Shown here piece by piece: positions 27,769 through 36,499 of a DNA stretch of 64,000 nt. A model generated the notes under the pieces. The model did not search any database and was not told where the DNA came from. It worked only from the letters and a program-made list of their open reading frames with translations. Within the stretch, counting starts at the first letter, position 1. Every line of letters starts with the position of its first letter. The stretch covers positions 62,001 through 126,000 of the forward strand of contig NZ_FNJV01000007.1 in assembly GCF_900103125.1 (NCBI RefSeq). Direction: 5' to 3'. A program made the position numbers and the translations under genes. The stretch is from Mucilaginibacter sp. OK268. Its GTDB lineage: Bacteria > Bacteroidota > Bacteroidia > Sphingobacteriales > Sphingobacteriaceae.

Positions 27769-29178
27769 ATGAAGAGTTTTTTAGATCAGGATTTCTTACT
27801 AAATACCAAAACAGCACAACGCCTGTACCATGAATATGCCGGCAAACTGCCTATAATTGATTATCACTGTCATTTACCGCCCGATCAGATAGCCCAGGAT
27901 ATCAGTTTTAATAACCTGACGCATGCCTGGCTCTATGGCGATCATTATAAATGGCGCGCTATGCGGGCCAACGGTGTTAATGAAGCTTATATAACCGGTA
28001 ATAAAACCGATCAGGAGAAGTTTACCAAATGGGCCGAAACAGTGCCGTATACCTTGCGCAACCCATTATATCACTGGACACACCTGGAGTTACAGCGTTA
28101 TTTTGGTATTCATGAACTGCTTTCGCCGGCTACTGCTCAAAAGATATATGAGGATTGTAATGCCCAACTCAAAACACCTGAGTTTAGTGTACGTAATATC
28201 CTGAAAGGTAAAAATGTAGAGGTAGTTTGTACCACCGACGATCCATTGGATAACCTGGCTTTTCATCAACAGATCAAGGCAGATGGTTATGAAATAAAAG
28301 TACTGCCAGCCTTTAGGCCGGATAAAGCGATGAACGCTGATGACTTGAACGCTCTTAATGCATATATCGATCAGTTGGAAGCAATTACCAATATTTCCGT
28401 TTCCAATATCGACGAATATTTAAAGGCTTTAAAAAACCGTCATGATTATTTTGCGGCCAATGGCTGTACACTATCAGATCACGGCCTGGAGCAGATCTAC
28501 GCGGATGATTATACCGATAAGGAAATAGCTGATATCTTTTTAAAGATCAGGAACAAACAGGTTTTACTGCCGCTGGAAATAACCAAATTTAAGTCGGCTA
28601 TGCTGTTCCTGTTTGCGATCTGGGATCATGAAAAAGGCTGGGTACAGCAGTACCACCTGGGTGCATTACGTAACAACAATACCCGTGGCTTAACCAATTC
28701 AGGTCCGGATACAGGTTGGGATTCTATTGGCGATTTTAAACAGGGTGTTACCTTATCCAAGTTTTTGAACAAGCTTGATTTGGATAATCGCTTGACTAAA
28801 ACTATACTGTATAACTTAAACCCGGCCGACAATGAGTTATTTGCTGCCATGACAGGTAACTTTAACGATGGATCTGTTGCCGGTAAGGTACAGTTTGGCT
28901 CAGCATGGTGGTTCCTGGATCAAAAAGACGGGATGACCAAACAGTTGAACGCCTTGTCGAATATTGGACTGGTAAGCCGTATGGTGGGTATGCTTACCGA
29001 TTCGCGCAGCTTTCTATCCTTCCCGAGGCATGAGTATTTCCGCAGACTGGTTTGTAACTTGTTTGCCGAAGATATCGAAAACGGTGAACTGCCAAATGAT
29101 ATTGAATGGACAGGCAAGATCGTGCAGGATATCTGCTATAACAACGCTAAAAATTACTTTAATTTTGATAAGCAATAA
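27769..29178 (+). CDS. uxaC: Glucuronate/galacturonate isomerase
   Basis: Isomerises D-glucuronate to fructuronate, and galacturonate to tagaturonate. The protein has 469 residues and belongs to the amidohydrolase-like UxaC family. Visible motifs are DYHCHLPPDQIA with the metal-binding HCH, LYGDHYKWRAMRANG, CTTDDPLDNL, and FGSAWWFLDQKDGM plus DSRSFLSFPRHEYFRR near the C-terminus. Its stop codon shares one base with the kdgK start (TAATG), so translation is coupled. Confidence 0.97.
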   Translation: MKSFLDQDFLLNTKTAQRLYHEYAGKLPIIDYHCHLPPDQIAQDISFNNLTHAWLYGDHYKWRAMRANGVNEAYITGNKTDQEKFTKWAETVPYTLRNPLYHWTHLELQRYFGIHELLSPATAQKIYEDCNAQLKTPEFSVRNILKGKNVEVVCTTDDPLDNLAFHQQIKADGYEIKVLPAFRPDKAMNADDLNALNAYIDQLEAITNISVSNIDEYLKALKNRHDYFAANGCTLSDHGLEQIYADDYTDKEIADIFLKIRNKQVLLPLEITKFKSAMLFLFAIWDHEKGWVQQYHLGALRNNNTRGLTNSGPDTGWDSIGDFKQGVTLSKFLNKLDLDNRLTKTILYNLNPADNELFAAMTGNFNDGSVAGKVQFGSAWWFLDQKDGMTKQLNALSNIGLVSRMVGMLTDSRSFLSFPRHEYFRRLVCNLFAEDIENGELPNDIEWTGKIVQDICYNNAKNYFNFDKQ

Positions 29179-30218
29179 TGAGTAATTCTTTTGAAAACGG
29201 ATCATCTAAAGGCACTATACTTTCGTTTGGCGAATTACTGCTCAGGATATGTCCCGATGCAGGGGGGGAGTGGTTGCATGAAAACCAGCTGCCATTCTTT
29301 GTAGGTGGCGCCGAGCTTAATGTGGCTACCGCTTTAGCTTTATGGGGATTGCCATCATCTTATTTTACAGCTTTACCAGACAATGCGCTATCTACCCAAA
29401 TACTGGATTATCTGCAGGATAAAAAAGTGGATACGACACCTGTTTATATGCATGGCGACAGGATAGGCTTGTATTATTTAACCCGGGGTAAGGATATTAA
29501 GAATAACGCCCTGATATATGACCGTGCTAATTCGGCTTTTGCCGCTTTAAAACCCGGCCAGGTGGATTGGGATAAAGTATTGAATGGAGTAAGCTGGTTT
29601 CACTTTAGCGCTATTTGTCCGGCAATAACCCAAAATGTAGCCGATGTTTGTGCCGAGGTTTTGGAAGCCGCATCTGCCCGGAATATCACTATATCGGTTG
29701 ACCTGAATTATCGTGCCCGGCTTTGGCAATACGGCAAACAACCTATTGATGTAATGCCGCAACTGGTAAAATATGCCGACCTGATCATGGGCAATATTTG
29801 GGCTGCCGAACGGATGCTGGGCATCCCTGTTGAACCCAATGTAACCGAGTCGGGGCAAAAAAGCATTTATCTGAAGGAAGCTCAAAATTCATCACAAGCC
29901 ATCATGGCACAATTCCCCAAATGCAAGGTTGTTGCCAACACTTTCCGTTTTGATGCCGGTGAAGGGATTAACTACTATACAGCTTTGTATGATGGTGATA
30001 AGTTGCACAGCTCAAAACAATATGATACCGATAAGGTGGTGGATAAAGTAGGTAGCGGCGATTGTTTTATGGCAGGCCTCATCTATGGTTTTTACAGCAA
30101 CCTTGATCCATTGGAAACATTGGAGTTTGCAACTTCTGCCGCTTATCAGAAATTATTTATCGAAGGTGATGCAACCAATAAAACGGTTCAACAAATAATA
30201 AATGCTATTAAATCATGA
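29178..30218 (+). CDS. kdgK: 2-dehydro-3-deoxygluconokinase (PfkB family)
   Basis: Phosphorylates 2-keto-3-deoxygluconate to KDPG. The protein has 346 residues with the ribokinase fold: GGAELNVATALALWG near residue 35, DLNYRARLW, and the C-terminal catalytic box DKVGSGDCFMAGLIYGF. It sits between uxaC and eda, overlapping both by one and four bases, which fixes its role in the pathway. The sugar-kinase family is broad, so specificity rests on context. Confidence 0.93.
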   Translation: MSNSFENGSSKGTILSFGELLLRICPDAGGEWLHENQLPFFVGGAELNVATALALWGLPSSYFTALPDNALSTQILDYLQDKKVDTTPVYMHGDRIGLYYLTRGKDIKNNALIYDRANSAFAALKPGQVDWDKVLNGVSWFHFSAICPAITQNVADVCAEVLEAASARNITISVDLNYRARLWQYGKQPIDVMPQLVKYADLIMGNIWAAERMLGIPVEPNVTESGQKSIYLKEAQNSSQAIMAQFPKCKVVANTFRFDAGEGINYYTALYDGDKLHSSKQYDTDKVVDKVGSGDCFMAGLIYGFYSNLDPLETLEFATSAAYQKLFIEGDATNKTVQQIINAIKS

Positions 30219-30880
30219 TTAAAAAAGATATAGTACTGGATGCCATATTAACCCAGGGATCGTTACCGCTTTTCTTTTATGAAGACGCGCAGGTGAGCCT
30301 GGAGATAACCAGAACCTTGTACAGGGCAGGCATCCGTGTATTCGAATATACCAATCGCGGCACCGCGGCGCTGGCTAATTTTATCGTATTAAAAAAGGCG
30401 CAACAGGAAGAAATGCCCGATTTGCAATTGGGTATCGGTACCATAAAAACAGCTGCGGAAGCAAACGCTTTTATAGCCGCCGGGGCCGACTTTATAGTGG
30501 CGCCTGTTATCAATCCAGAGGTAGGAGCTATTGCCAAACAACATGATCTGTTATGGATTCCAGGTTGTATGACACCAACCGAAATTAATACCGCGCAACA
30601 GCATGGCGCGGCCTTGATCAAATTATTTCCGGCTAACATACTGGGGCCGGAGTTTATGTCGTCTATAAAAGATCTGTTTGCGGGTCAACTATTCATGCCA
30701 ACAGGTGGGGTTGAATTGAGTATTGACAGCATCAGTACCTGGTTTAAGGCCGGAGTTTGTGCGGTGGGCATGGGAAGTAAGCTCATCAGCAAAAAAGTAC
30801 TGGATGACCGCTTGTATGAGCAATTATATACAGATACCGTTAAATTGATGGAAATAGCATCAAGTTTTAGTATCAAGTAG
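30215..30880 (+). CDS. eda: KDPG/KHG aldolase
   Basis: Cleaves 2-keto-3-deoxy-6-phosphogluconate to pyruvate and glyceraldehyde 3-phosphate. The protein has 221 residues. Signature segments are FEYTNRG with the catalytic glutamate region, GADFIVAPVINPEV, WIPGCMTPTEI and LIKLFPANILGPEF with the Schiff-base lysine, followed by MPTGGVELS. ATGA overlap with kdgK shows coupling. The last codons and the stop lie inside the left arm of the repeat 30868-30967, so the C-terminal residues are partly repeat-encoded. Confidence 0.97.
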   Translation: MIKKDIVLDAILTQGSLPLFFYEDAQVSLEITRTLYRAGIRVFEYTNRGTAALANFIVLKKAQQEEMPDLQLGIGTIKTAAEANAFIAAGADFIVAPVINPEVGAIAKQHDLLWIPGCMTPTEINTAQQHGAALIKLFPANILGPEFMSSIKDLFAGQLFMPTGGVELSIDSISTWFKAGVCAVGMGSKLISKKVLDDRLYEQLYTDTVKLMEIASSFSIK

Positions 30881-30967
30881 TCGGTATTAAGATACATTTC
30901 ATCTTTATCACCTATTGTAAAATAAAAGGACAGAAGTCTTGATACGTGATACTAACTACTTGATACC
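30868..30967. repeat. Word-built inverted repeat (AGTATCA/TTGATAC type)
   Basis: The left arm (30868-30895) iterates AGTATCA, AGTAGTC and related words; the right arm (30937-30967) has TTGATAC, GTGATAC, TAACTAC, TTGATAC. It sits between eda and exuT inside the operon and includes the eda stop codon. The arms use the same words as the repeat at 44149-44256. Confidence 0.85.
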
Positions 30968-30997
30968 AATAATTACAACCAATTAAAACCAATTATA

Positions 30998-32305
30998 ATG
31001 AAAGAAACTAAAGTTGGGAATTACAGATGGGTAATATGCTCGCTGGTGTTTTTTGCCACTACGGTGAATTACCTGGATAGGGCAGTGATCAGTCTTTTAA
31101 AATCCAATCTGACCACGGAGTTTAAGTGGAACGATGGGGATTACGCCAATATAGAAATAGCATTTAAAATAGCTTATTCCCTGGGCTTGCTTGCAGCCGG
31201 AGGAATTATTGACAAGATAGGCACCAAGCTGGGTTATTTCTTATCAACGCTTTTGTGGAGCATCTCTGCGGTTTGCCACGCTTTTGTGGGCAGTACATTT
31301 GGCTTTGGCGTAGTGCGCTCGGCTTTAGGTATCAGCGAAGCGGGAAATTTCCCGGCTGCGATCAAAACCGTGGCAGAATGGTTCCCGAAAAAAGAGCGGG
31401 CATTTGCCACCGGGATATTTAACTCCGGATCAAATATAGGCGCTATTGTGGCTCCCTTAACCGTACCCTTTATTGCGGTTGCATGGGGATGGCGATGGGC
31501 ATTTATCATTACCGGCTCTATCGGTTTTATATGGCTTGTACTTTGGTATTTTTTTTATGAAACCCCTTCTAAACACAAACATGTAACACAGGCCGAGCTT
31601 GATTACATTAACAGCGATCAGGAAGTTTCGGGCCAGAAAGAAGAAGTAGAAGAAGGCAAAAAAATATCCTGGGGTAAACTGTTAAGTTTTAAACAAACCT
31701 GGGCATTTGTTATCGGCAAGTTTTTAACCGATCCTATATGGTGGTTTTACCTGTTTTGGTTGCCCGATTTTTTAGAGAGCCAGTATCATTTAAAAGGCAC
31801 TGCTATAGCCATTCCTGTGGCATTGGTTTACACCATGTCGACATTTGGCAGTATTGGTGGCGGTTGGATACCTATGCGGTTAATTAAAAACAATTGGCCG
31901 GTGTTCAGGGCCCGTAAAACCTCCATGTTTATCTATGCACTGTTTGTGATCCCTATTGTGTTTGCACAGGTATTAGGTGGTATTAACATGTGGCTTGCGG
32001 TAATTGTGATAGGCATAGCGGCATCAGCTCACCAGGCCTGGAGTGCCAATATATTTACTACGGTTTCTGATATGTTCCCTAAAAGATCGGTTGGCTCCGT
32101 AACCGGTATTGGTGGCATGTTTGGATCAATTGGCGGTGTGTTTTTATCATTACTGGTACAAAAAAACCTTTTTGTACACTTTAGGGCAATCCACCAAATA
32201 GAAACTGCGTATTACATCATGTTTGTGGTTTGTGGCAGCGCTTATATATTAGCCTGGCTAATTATGCACCTGCTTGTTCCGAAAATGAAACCTATTAATT
32301 TATAG
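30998..32305 (+). CDS. exuT: MFS hexuronate transporter
   Basis: Inner-membrane proton symporter of 435 residues with 12 predicted helices, in the anion:cation symporter branch of the MFS that includes ExuT. Typical features are NYLDRAVIS in the first helix, the RSALGISEAGNFPAAIKTVAEWFP stretch in the helix 4-5 region and the GSNIGAIVAPL segment. Its place at the end of the uxuA-uxaC-kdgK-eda cluster makes glucuronate or galacturonate the likely substrate. A strong terminator follows at 32322-32356. Confidence 0.92.
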   Translation: MKETKVGNYRWVICSLVFFATTVNYLDRAVISLLKSNLTTEFKWNDGDYANIEIAFKIAYSLGLLAAGGIIDKIGTKLGYFLSTLLWSISAVCHAFVGSTFGFGVVRSALGISEAGNFPAAIKTVAEWFPKKERAFATGIFNSGSNIGAIVAPLTVPFIAVAWGWRWAFIITGSIGFIWLVLWYFFYETPSKHKHVTQAELDYINSDQEVSGQKEEVEEGKKISWGKLLSFKQTWAFVIGKFLTDPIWWFYLFWLPDFLESQYHLKGTAIAIPVALVYTMSTFGSIGGGWIPMRLIKNNWPVFRARKTSMFIYALFVIPIVFAQVLGGINMWLAVIVIGIAASAHQAWSANIFTTVSDMFPKRSVGSVTGIGGMFGSIGGVFLSLLVQKNLFVHFRAIHQIETAYYIMFVVCGSAYILAWLIMHLLVPKMKPINL

Positions 32306-32321
32306 AATAACACGATCTATC

Positions 32322-32356
32322 AAAAAAGCCCCGGTATTATACACCGGGGCTTTTTT
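32322..32356 (+). terminator. Intrinsic terminator of the hexuronate operon
   Basis: A perfect stem AAAAAAGCCCCGGT/ACCGGGGCTTTTTT with a loop of about seven bases, 17 bases after the exuT stop codon. It is symmetrical and also serves the convergent small gene at 32359. Confidence 0.9.
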
Positions 32357-32358
32357 GA

Positions 32359-32592
32359 TTAAAGTTTACTTTCAACCTGCTCTGCAAGTTCGTCTATCCA
32401 GCTGGATAGAAATGGTTCTGTCCCCGTTAGCCTGATCCACTCGCCTTCGGCATCTTTAGCTATAATGAGGTGCAGCGTCCCATCAGTTGATTTAAATTCG
32501 TAGGCGTTATTGAAATTAGGATATGTAATTCCCTGCGCTATACCGTCAATCGAACTGTCGGTACCTGCGAGTGTTGCTTCAAATTGTTCCAT
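32359..32592 (-). CDS. Small hypothetical protein
   Basis: A 77-residue acidic protein from the methionine at 32592 (MEQFEATLAG); an upstream ATG at 32616 would add eight residues that do not look conserved in style. It has alternating hydrophobic segments and a C-terminal amphipathic helix (WIDELAEQVESKL). I do not recognise the family. It is encoded alone, convergent with exuT and divergent from the DUF3820 gene, sharing the bidirectional terminator. Confidence 0.65.
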   Translation of the reverse strand: MEQFEATLAGTDSSIDGIAQGITYPNFNNAYEFKSTDGTLHLIIAKDAEGEWIRLTGTEPFLSSWIDELAEQVESKL

Positions 32593-32644
32593 AGTGTGTA
32601 TTTTATTAACTAACACTGTTTTGTGCGTTTGTGTTTGTTTGTGG

Positions 32645-32718
32645 ACCCTGATTAACAGGATTTAGGGATTATCCTGATATCATAAATCAAGAAATCCTTA
32701 AATCCTGTTAATCAGGGT
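32645..32718. repeat. Perfect 20-bp inverted repeat
   Basis: Arms at 32645-32664 and 32699-32718 are exact reverse complements over 20 nt (ACCCTGATTAACAGGATTTA). The loop contains an extra copy of the GGATT-like word. The repeat lies between two divergent small genes, ending 25 bp before the DUF3820 start. Confidence 0.9.
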
Positions 32719-32743
32719 TCAGAATGATTACTACCTTTATCCT

Positions 32744-32995
32744 GTGCAAAATTTACAACCCGACCCGAAAATATTAATTGATATAGTACAAACACGGATG
32801 CCTTATGGCAAGTATAAAGGAACCATTATAGCCGACCTGCCCTCAAATTACCTGGAGTGGATGGCCGGCAAGGGTTTTACCAAGGACAAGATGGGGATGC
32901 TGCTTTCAACCACATTCGAGATCAAAACTAATGGCCTGAGCGAAATTCTGTTGATGGTGAAAAAGTCACTCCGGCAGGGAGGCGGGAACCAATAA
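32744..32995 (+). CDS. DUF3820 family protein (GTG start)
   Basis: An 83-residue protein of the DUF3820 family, some members of which are annotated as putative quorum-sensing-regulated virulence factors in Pseudomonas; the role in Bacteroidota is unknown. The family core MPYGKYKGTIIADLPSNYLEWM is present from residue 19. The start is a GTG at 32744, as no in-frame ATG precedes the core. The nearest ATG (32724) is in another frame. It is encoded just before msrA in the same direction. Confidence 0.82.
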   Translation: MQNLQPDPKILIDIVQTRMPYGKYKGTIIADLPSNYLEWMAGKGFTKDKMGMLLSTTFEIKTNGLSEILLMVKKSLRQGGGNQ

Positions 32996-33076
32996 CCGGA
33001 TTTATTGCTTATTGATGACCATCCGGTTGATAGGTTTCCGGCGTATATACGACTAAAAGATAAAAATCATTATCAT

Positions 33077-33724
33077 ATGAAAAAGTTGATCTTATATATC
33101 GTTGGAGCTTTTCTGTTCGTTGGCTGTGCCGATGGACAATCGTCTAATAAATTTGCCACTTTACCCAAACCTAAAGCCGGCGAGGCCGTAGCCACTTTCG
33201 GTGGTGGATGTTTTTGGAGTATGAGCGAGGCTATGTCGGAGTTAAAAGGGGTAAATAAGGTTATCTCCGGTTACGCTGGGGGAAATACGAAGAACCCTAC
33301 CTACGAAGAAGTAAGCTCACAAAGTACCAATCATGCCGAAACTGTGGATGTATTTTATGATCCTAAAGTGATCAGTTACGGTCAATTGGCCGAAGCTTTT
33401 TTCTTTGCCCATGATCCTACTACTCTAAACCGCCAGGGCCCTGATGAAGGAACCGACTACCGTTCCATTGCTTTTTACCGCAGCCCTGAGGAAAAGAACA
33501 TTCTGCTGGTTACCATCAAAAAGGTAAATGAATCAAAGCATTATATTAACCCGATAGTGACACAGGTGGTACCTTATAATGCTTTTTATCCAGCCGAAAC
33601 TTACCATCAGGGTTATTACCGAAGCCACCCTAATCAGCCTTATATCATGGGGGTATCGGAGCCCAAAGTAATGAAATTCAGAAAAGCCATGGCTGCGGAA
33701 TTAAAGCCGGAGTTTAAGAATTAA
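33077..33724 (+). CDS. msrA: Peptide methionine sulfoxide reductase MsrA, lipoprotein form
   Basis: Reduces the S-diastereomer of methionine sulfoxide in proteins. The ATG at 33077 gives a signal peptide with lipobox FVGC (Cys near residue 16), so the enzyme is anchored in the envelope; an in-frame ATG at 33005 would place 24 hydrophilic residues before the signal and is unlikely. Catalytic Cys45 lies in GGGCFW. Other MsrA features are ISGYAGG, PTYEEVSS, HAETVDVFYDP, FFFAHDPTTLNRQGPDEGTDYRS and the FYPAETYHQGYY box. It is 215 residues long without a fused MsrB domain. Confidence 0.95.
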   Translation: MKKLILYIVGAFLFVGCADGQSSNKFATLPKPKAGEAVATFGGGCFWSMSEAMSELKGVNKVISGYAGGNTKNPTYEEVSSQSTNHAETVDVFYDPKVISYGQLAEAFFFAHDPTTLNRQGPDEGTDYRSIAFYRSPEEKNILLVTIKKVNESKHYINPIVTQVVPYNAFYPAETYHQGYYRSHPNQPYIMGVSEPKVMKFRKAMAAELKPEFKN

Positions 33725-33728
33725 ATCC

Positions 33729-33816
33729 GCGCGTCATTGCGAGGCACGAAGCAATCTCTATACTATACAGAGTGACTCTGCTAATCGGGGATTGCTTCGT
33801 ACCGCGCAATGACGCG
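33729..33816. repeat. GTCATTGCGAGG-type long palindrome
   Basis: Outer arms CGCGTCATTGCG and CGCAATGACGCG pair perfectly, and ACGAAGCAATC/GATTGCTTCGT pair inside. It lies between the convergent msrA and corA genes and may act as a bidirectional terminator-like hairpin. It belongs to the same general type as 13197-13278. Confidence 0.85.
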
Positions 33817-33833
33817 TTTATATAAAATGGGGT

Positions 33834-34958
33834 TTACAACTTATTAAACCAGCCTTTTTTCCAAAACACAAATACCTGGAAAATAGCTATCGCGAACATC
33901 AGTACAATGGCGTAAACATAGCCGTGCTGCCAATAAAGCTCGGGCATATTATCGGGTATAACATGACCTTTATCGTCCTGACGGGCAAAGTTCATTCCGT
34001 AAATGCCCGCAATAAAAGTAAGGGGGATAAATATTACGGAGATAATGGTCAGCACCTTCATGATCTCGTTCATCCGGTTACTCACCATGGATAGGTACAA
34101 GTCGATAATGCTTGAAGTTACCTCCTTATAGTTCTCAATCAGGTCCATAGCCTGTATGCAATGATCATAAGCATCGCGCAGGAATAATTTGACCTCTGAT
34201 GTGATCAAGGGGCTTTCCGAGCGGATCATATCATTGATCTTGTCGCGCTCGGGCCAGCTCGCCCTGCGTATAATGATGAGGGTACGTTTGATCTGCTGCG
34301 AATTGAACATGATGCTTTTATCGGCACTGGTGTAAACCTTGTCTTCGATGGCATCGAGTTTATCACCAATAAGTGCCAGCAGCATAAAGTAGTTGTCAAT
34401 AATGGTATCAGTAAGGGCATAACACATATAGCTTGGGCCGGCTGTACGGATAGCTCCCTTACCAGCTTTAAGACGAGCCTTTACCGCTTCAAAATACTCT
34501 TCATAGTCTTCTTCAAAGCTAATGATCAGGTTATCCTTAAGAATGGCCGAAAACTGGTTGTTCACCAGTTCATCCTCTTTATTAAACCTAACCATGCGGC
34601 TGGTGCAAAAAGCATAAGTATCGTATTCATCAAATTTTGGTCGCTGGTGGGTATTGGCAATATCTTCCAGCACCAGCGGATTGATGTTCAGGTATGTGCC
34701 TATCTCCTCAATCAAAGCCGGATCACCAAGCCCGTTAACCTTTATCCAATGGGTATGGTTATCGCACTTTTTAAACTGATTTAAAATTACTTTGATGTCT
34801 TTCCCTTCGGAAGTAACCAGCTCTGTCTCGTTATAGGAAAACATGGAGATATGCGGTTTTAGCGCACCATCTGGTATTACTATTGTTCCCGGGCGGTCGC
34901 CAACATTTCCCTGGTGCCTTTGTACTTTGTAGCGTACACGTTTTATCCTGCTGTCCAT
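33834..34958 (-). CDS. corA: Magnesium/cobalt transporter CorA
   Basis: Inner-membrane divalent cation channel of the CorA family, 374 residues. The long N-terminal cytoplasmic domain is followed by two C-terminal membrane helices with the signature YGMNF after the first. A short acidic loop (PELYWQHGY) leads into the last helix, and the C-terminus is basic (KKGWF). It follows the WbqC-type gene directly, with the stop of one and the start of the other adjacent (34958/34959), so the two are likely cotranscribed. Confidence 0.95.
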   Translation of the reverse strand: MDSRIKRVRYKVQRHQGNVGDRPGTIVIPDGALKPHISMFSYNETELVTSEGKDIKVILNQFKKCDNHTHWIKVNGLGDPALIEEIGTYLNINPLVLEDIANTHQRPKFDEYDTYAFCTSRMVRFNKEDELVNNQFSAILKDNLIISFEEDYEEYFEAVKARLKAGKGAIRTAGPSYMCYALTDTIIDNYFMLLALIGDKLDAIEDKVYTSADKSIMFNSQQIKRTLIIIRRASWPERDKINDMIRSESPLITSEVKLFLRDAYDHCIQAMDLIENYKEVTSSIIDLYLSMVSNRMNEIMKVLTIISVIFIPLTFIAGIYGMNFARQDDKGHVIPDNMPELYWQHGYVYAIVLMFAIAIFQVFVFWKKGWFNKL

Positions 34959-35579
34959 TTACAAATAATTAATACTTTGAGGTCCCTGGTTAAATAACAG
35001 ATCAACAATGCTCAAATTTTTCAGAAAACCCTTACGATCTTCAAAAACCTGAAAATAGGGTTTTTGTTCCAGTTCTGTTTCTTTTTTAGGATGGATAGCG
35101 GTTCTTAGATCGACAACCGATGCTGGATATTCCCGATGATATTCGTCGGTGTATGTGATGTCGGCCTTTATTTTAGTGAGTTTCAACAGTAGCTGCAAAA
35201 GTTCCTGGTTATAATCAAAAAGATAGGTAACCTGATTTTGTTTTTGGTAAAACGCGGCGAAGTCGTCCTCATAATATTCAAAATAAGCCGACCGCCGATA
35301 ACATGCCGCCAGGCCTTGCCAGTGCAGGCGTTGCCATTCAAAATCGTAGCTGATCTTAACATCTTTGATCAGGGTATGATTTTTTGAACCTTTTATAACC
35401 GGAACGGTCAGGGTCAGCATACCATCGGGCGAGTAGATATTGGCCCGGTTGCGATAAGTTTGTTTCGGGAAATGTTCTTCTCTTTCTATCAGAATATCAG
35501 GTTTATAAGTGTTTAACTTTACAAAATATTCTACCGGCGGAAGATAAAACATAGGGAACACAGCACCTTTTTCAATCAT
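34959..35579 (-). CDS. WbqC family protein
   Basis: About 206 residues from the methionine at 35579 (MIEKGAVFPMFYLPPVEYF); an ATG at 35600 adds seven residues. The N-terminal FPMFYLPPVEYF, the RNRANIYSPDG and LTVPV segments and the WQRLHWQGLAACYRRSAYFEYY stretch match WbqC-like proteins. Members occur in O-antigen and envelope polysaccharide loci and are thought to act in sugar transfer or modification, but in Bacteroidota they are often near the signal peptidase gene. It is divergent from and close to the lysophospholipid acyltransferase gene. Confidence 0.85.
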   Translation of the reverse strand: MIEKGAVFPMFYLPPVEYFVKLNTYKPDILIEREEHFPKQTYRNRANIYSPDGMLTLTVPVIKGSKNHTLIKDVKISYDFEWQRLHWQGLAACYRRSAYFEYYEDDFAAFYQKQNQVTYLFDYNQELLQLLLKLTKIKADITYTDEYHREYPASVVDLRTAIHPKKETELEQKPYFQVFEDRKGFLKNLSIVDLLFNQGPQSINYL

Positions 35580-35614
35580 ATATTTTATGTTTGTGTTCAA
35601 AATTGGTTAAAATA

Positions 35615-36499
35615 ATGATAAAAAAAGGGTTTTTGAGGTTAGGTATATTTTTTTTATACCTTATATCGCTGCTTCCCTTTTGGTTTTTGTACATCATATC
35701 TGATGTGCTGTTTGTTGTTATCTATTACCTTGTGCGTTACCGCAGGGATGTGGTACAGCAAAATCTGGCCAATTCCTTCCCCGAAAAAACGATAAAAGAA
35801 CGCCACGATATCGAATTTAAATACTACCGCTACCTGGCCGACCTGATCGTGGAAACCATTAAAATGATCACCGTATCAGAAAAGCAGATCCAGAAAAGGG
35901 TAGTGGCTACCAACTCAGAGCTGGTGCATGAGTATTTTGCTAAAGGTAAAAGTATTATAGCCGTGGCTGGCCATTATTGCAACTGGGAGATGGCTGCTCT
36001 CAATTTTAATTTTGTAACGGACAAAAGGTTCATGATCGTGTATAAACCACTATCAAACGCTACGTTCGATGAGTTTTTTATACAAGTGCGTTCGCGGTTT
36101 GGCGGACAGCCGATAGCCATGAAGCAAACCATGCGCAAAATGGCCGAATACCGGAATGAGCTAACCGTAAGTGTACTGGTAGGCGATCAAACCCCGGTAA
36201 TGCACGAAGTAAATTACTTTACTAATTTTTTAAATCAACCTACTGCCGTATTTTTGGGCATCGAAAAAATATCAAAGGCTATTGATGCTGCCGTGGTATT
36301 TTACGATATGAAACGCGTAAAAAGAGGTTATTATACTTACACATTGGTTCCTTTAACTGAAAATCCCAAACAAACTGCCGAGCACGAAATAACCGATGCT
36401 CATGTGCAGTACCTGGAAGGCATGATCAGGCGGGAACCTCAATATTGGCTATGGTCGCACCGAAGGTGGAAGTTTAAGCCGGAGGACAAACATAAATGA
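35615..36499 (+). CDS. LpxL/HtrB-type lipid A acyltransferase
   Basis: Membrane-associated acyltransferase that adds secondary acyl chains to lipid A. The ATG at 35615 (MIKKGFLRLGIFF) gives 294 residues; another ATG at 35591 overlaps the divergent WbqC gene. An N-terminal membrane helix is followed by YRRDVVQQNLANSFPEKT and the catalytic HxxxxE box in GHYCNWE. The VGDQTP and TAVFLGIEKIS segments are also typical. The next gene, a GT2 glycosyltransferase, overlaps by four bases (ATGA), so the two are translated together. Confidence 0.92.
   Translation: MIKKGFLRLGIFFLYLISLLPFWFLYIISDVLFVVIYYLVRYRRDVVQQNLANSFPEKTIKERHDIEFKYYRYLADLIVETIKMITVSEKQIQKRVVATNSELVHEYFAKGKSIIAVAGHYCNWEMAALNFNFVTDKRFMIVYKPLSNATFDEFFIQVRSRFGGQPIAMKQTMRKMAEYRNELTVSVLVGDQTPVMHEVNYFTNFLNQPTAVFLGIEKISKAIDAAVVFYDMKRVKRGYYTYTLVPLTENPKQTAEHEITDAHVQYLEGMIRREPQYWLWSHRRWKFKPEDKHK

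Noticed and set aside
32724..32743. ATG start at 32724 for the DUF3820 gene
   Set aside because: It is out of frame with the conserved core; the GTG at 32744 is in frame.
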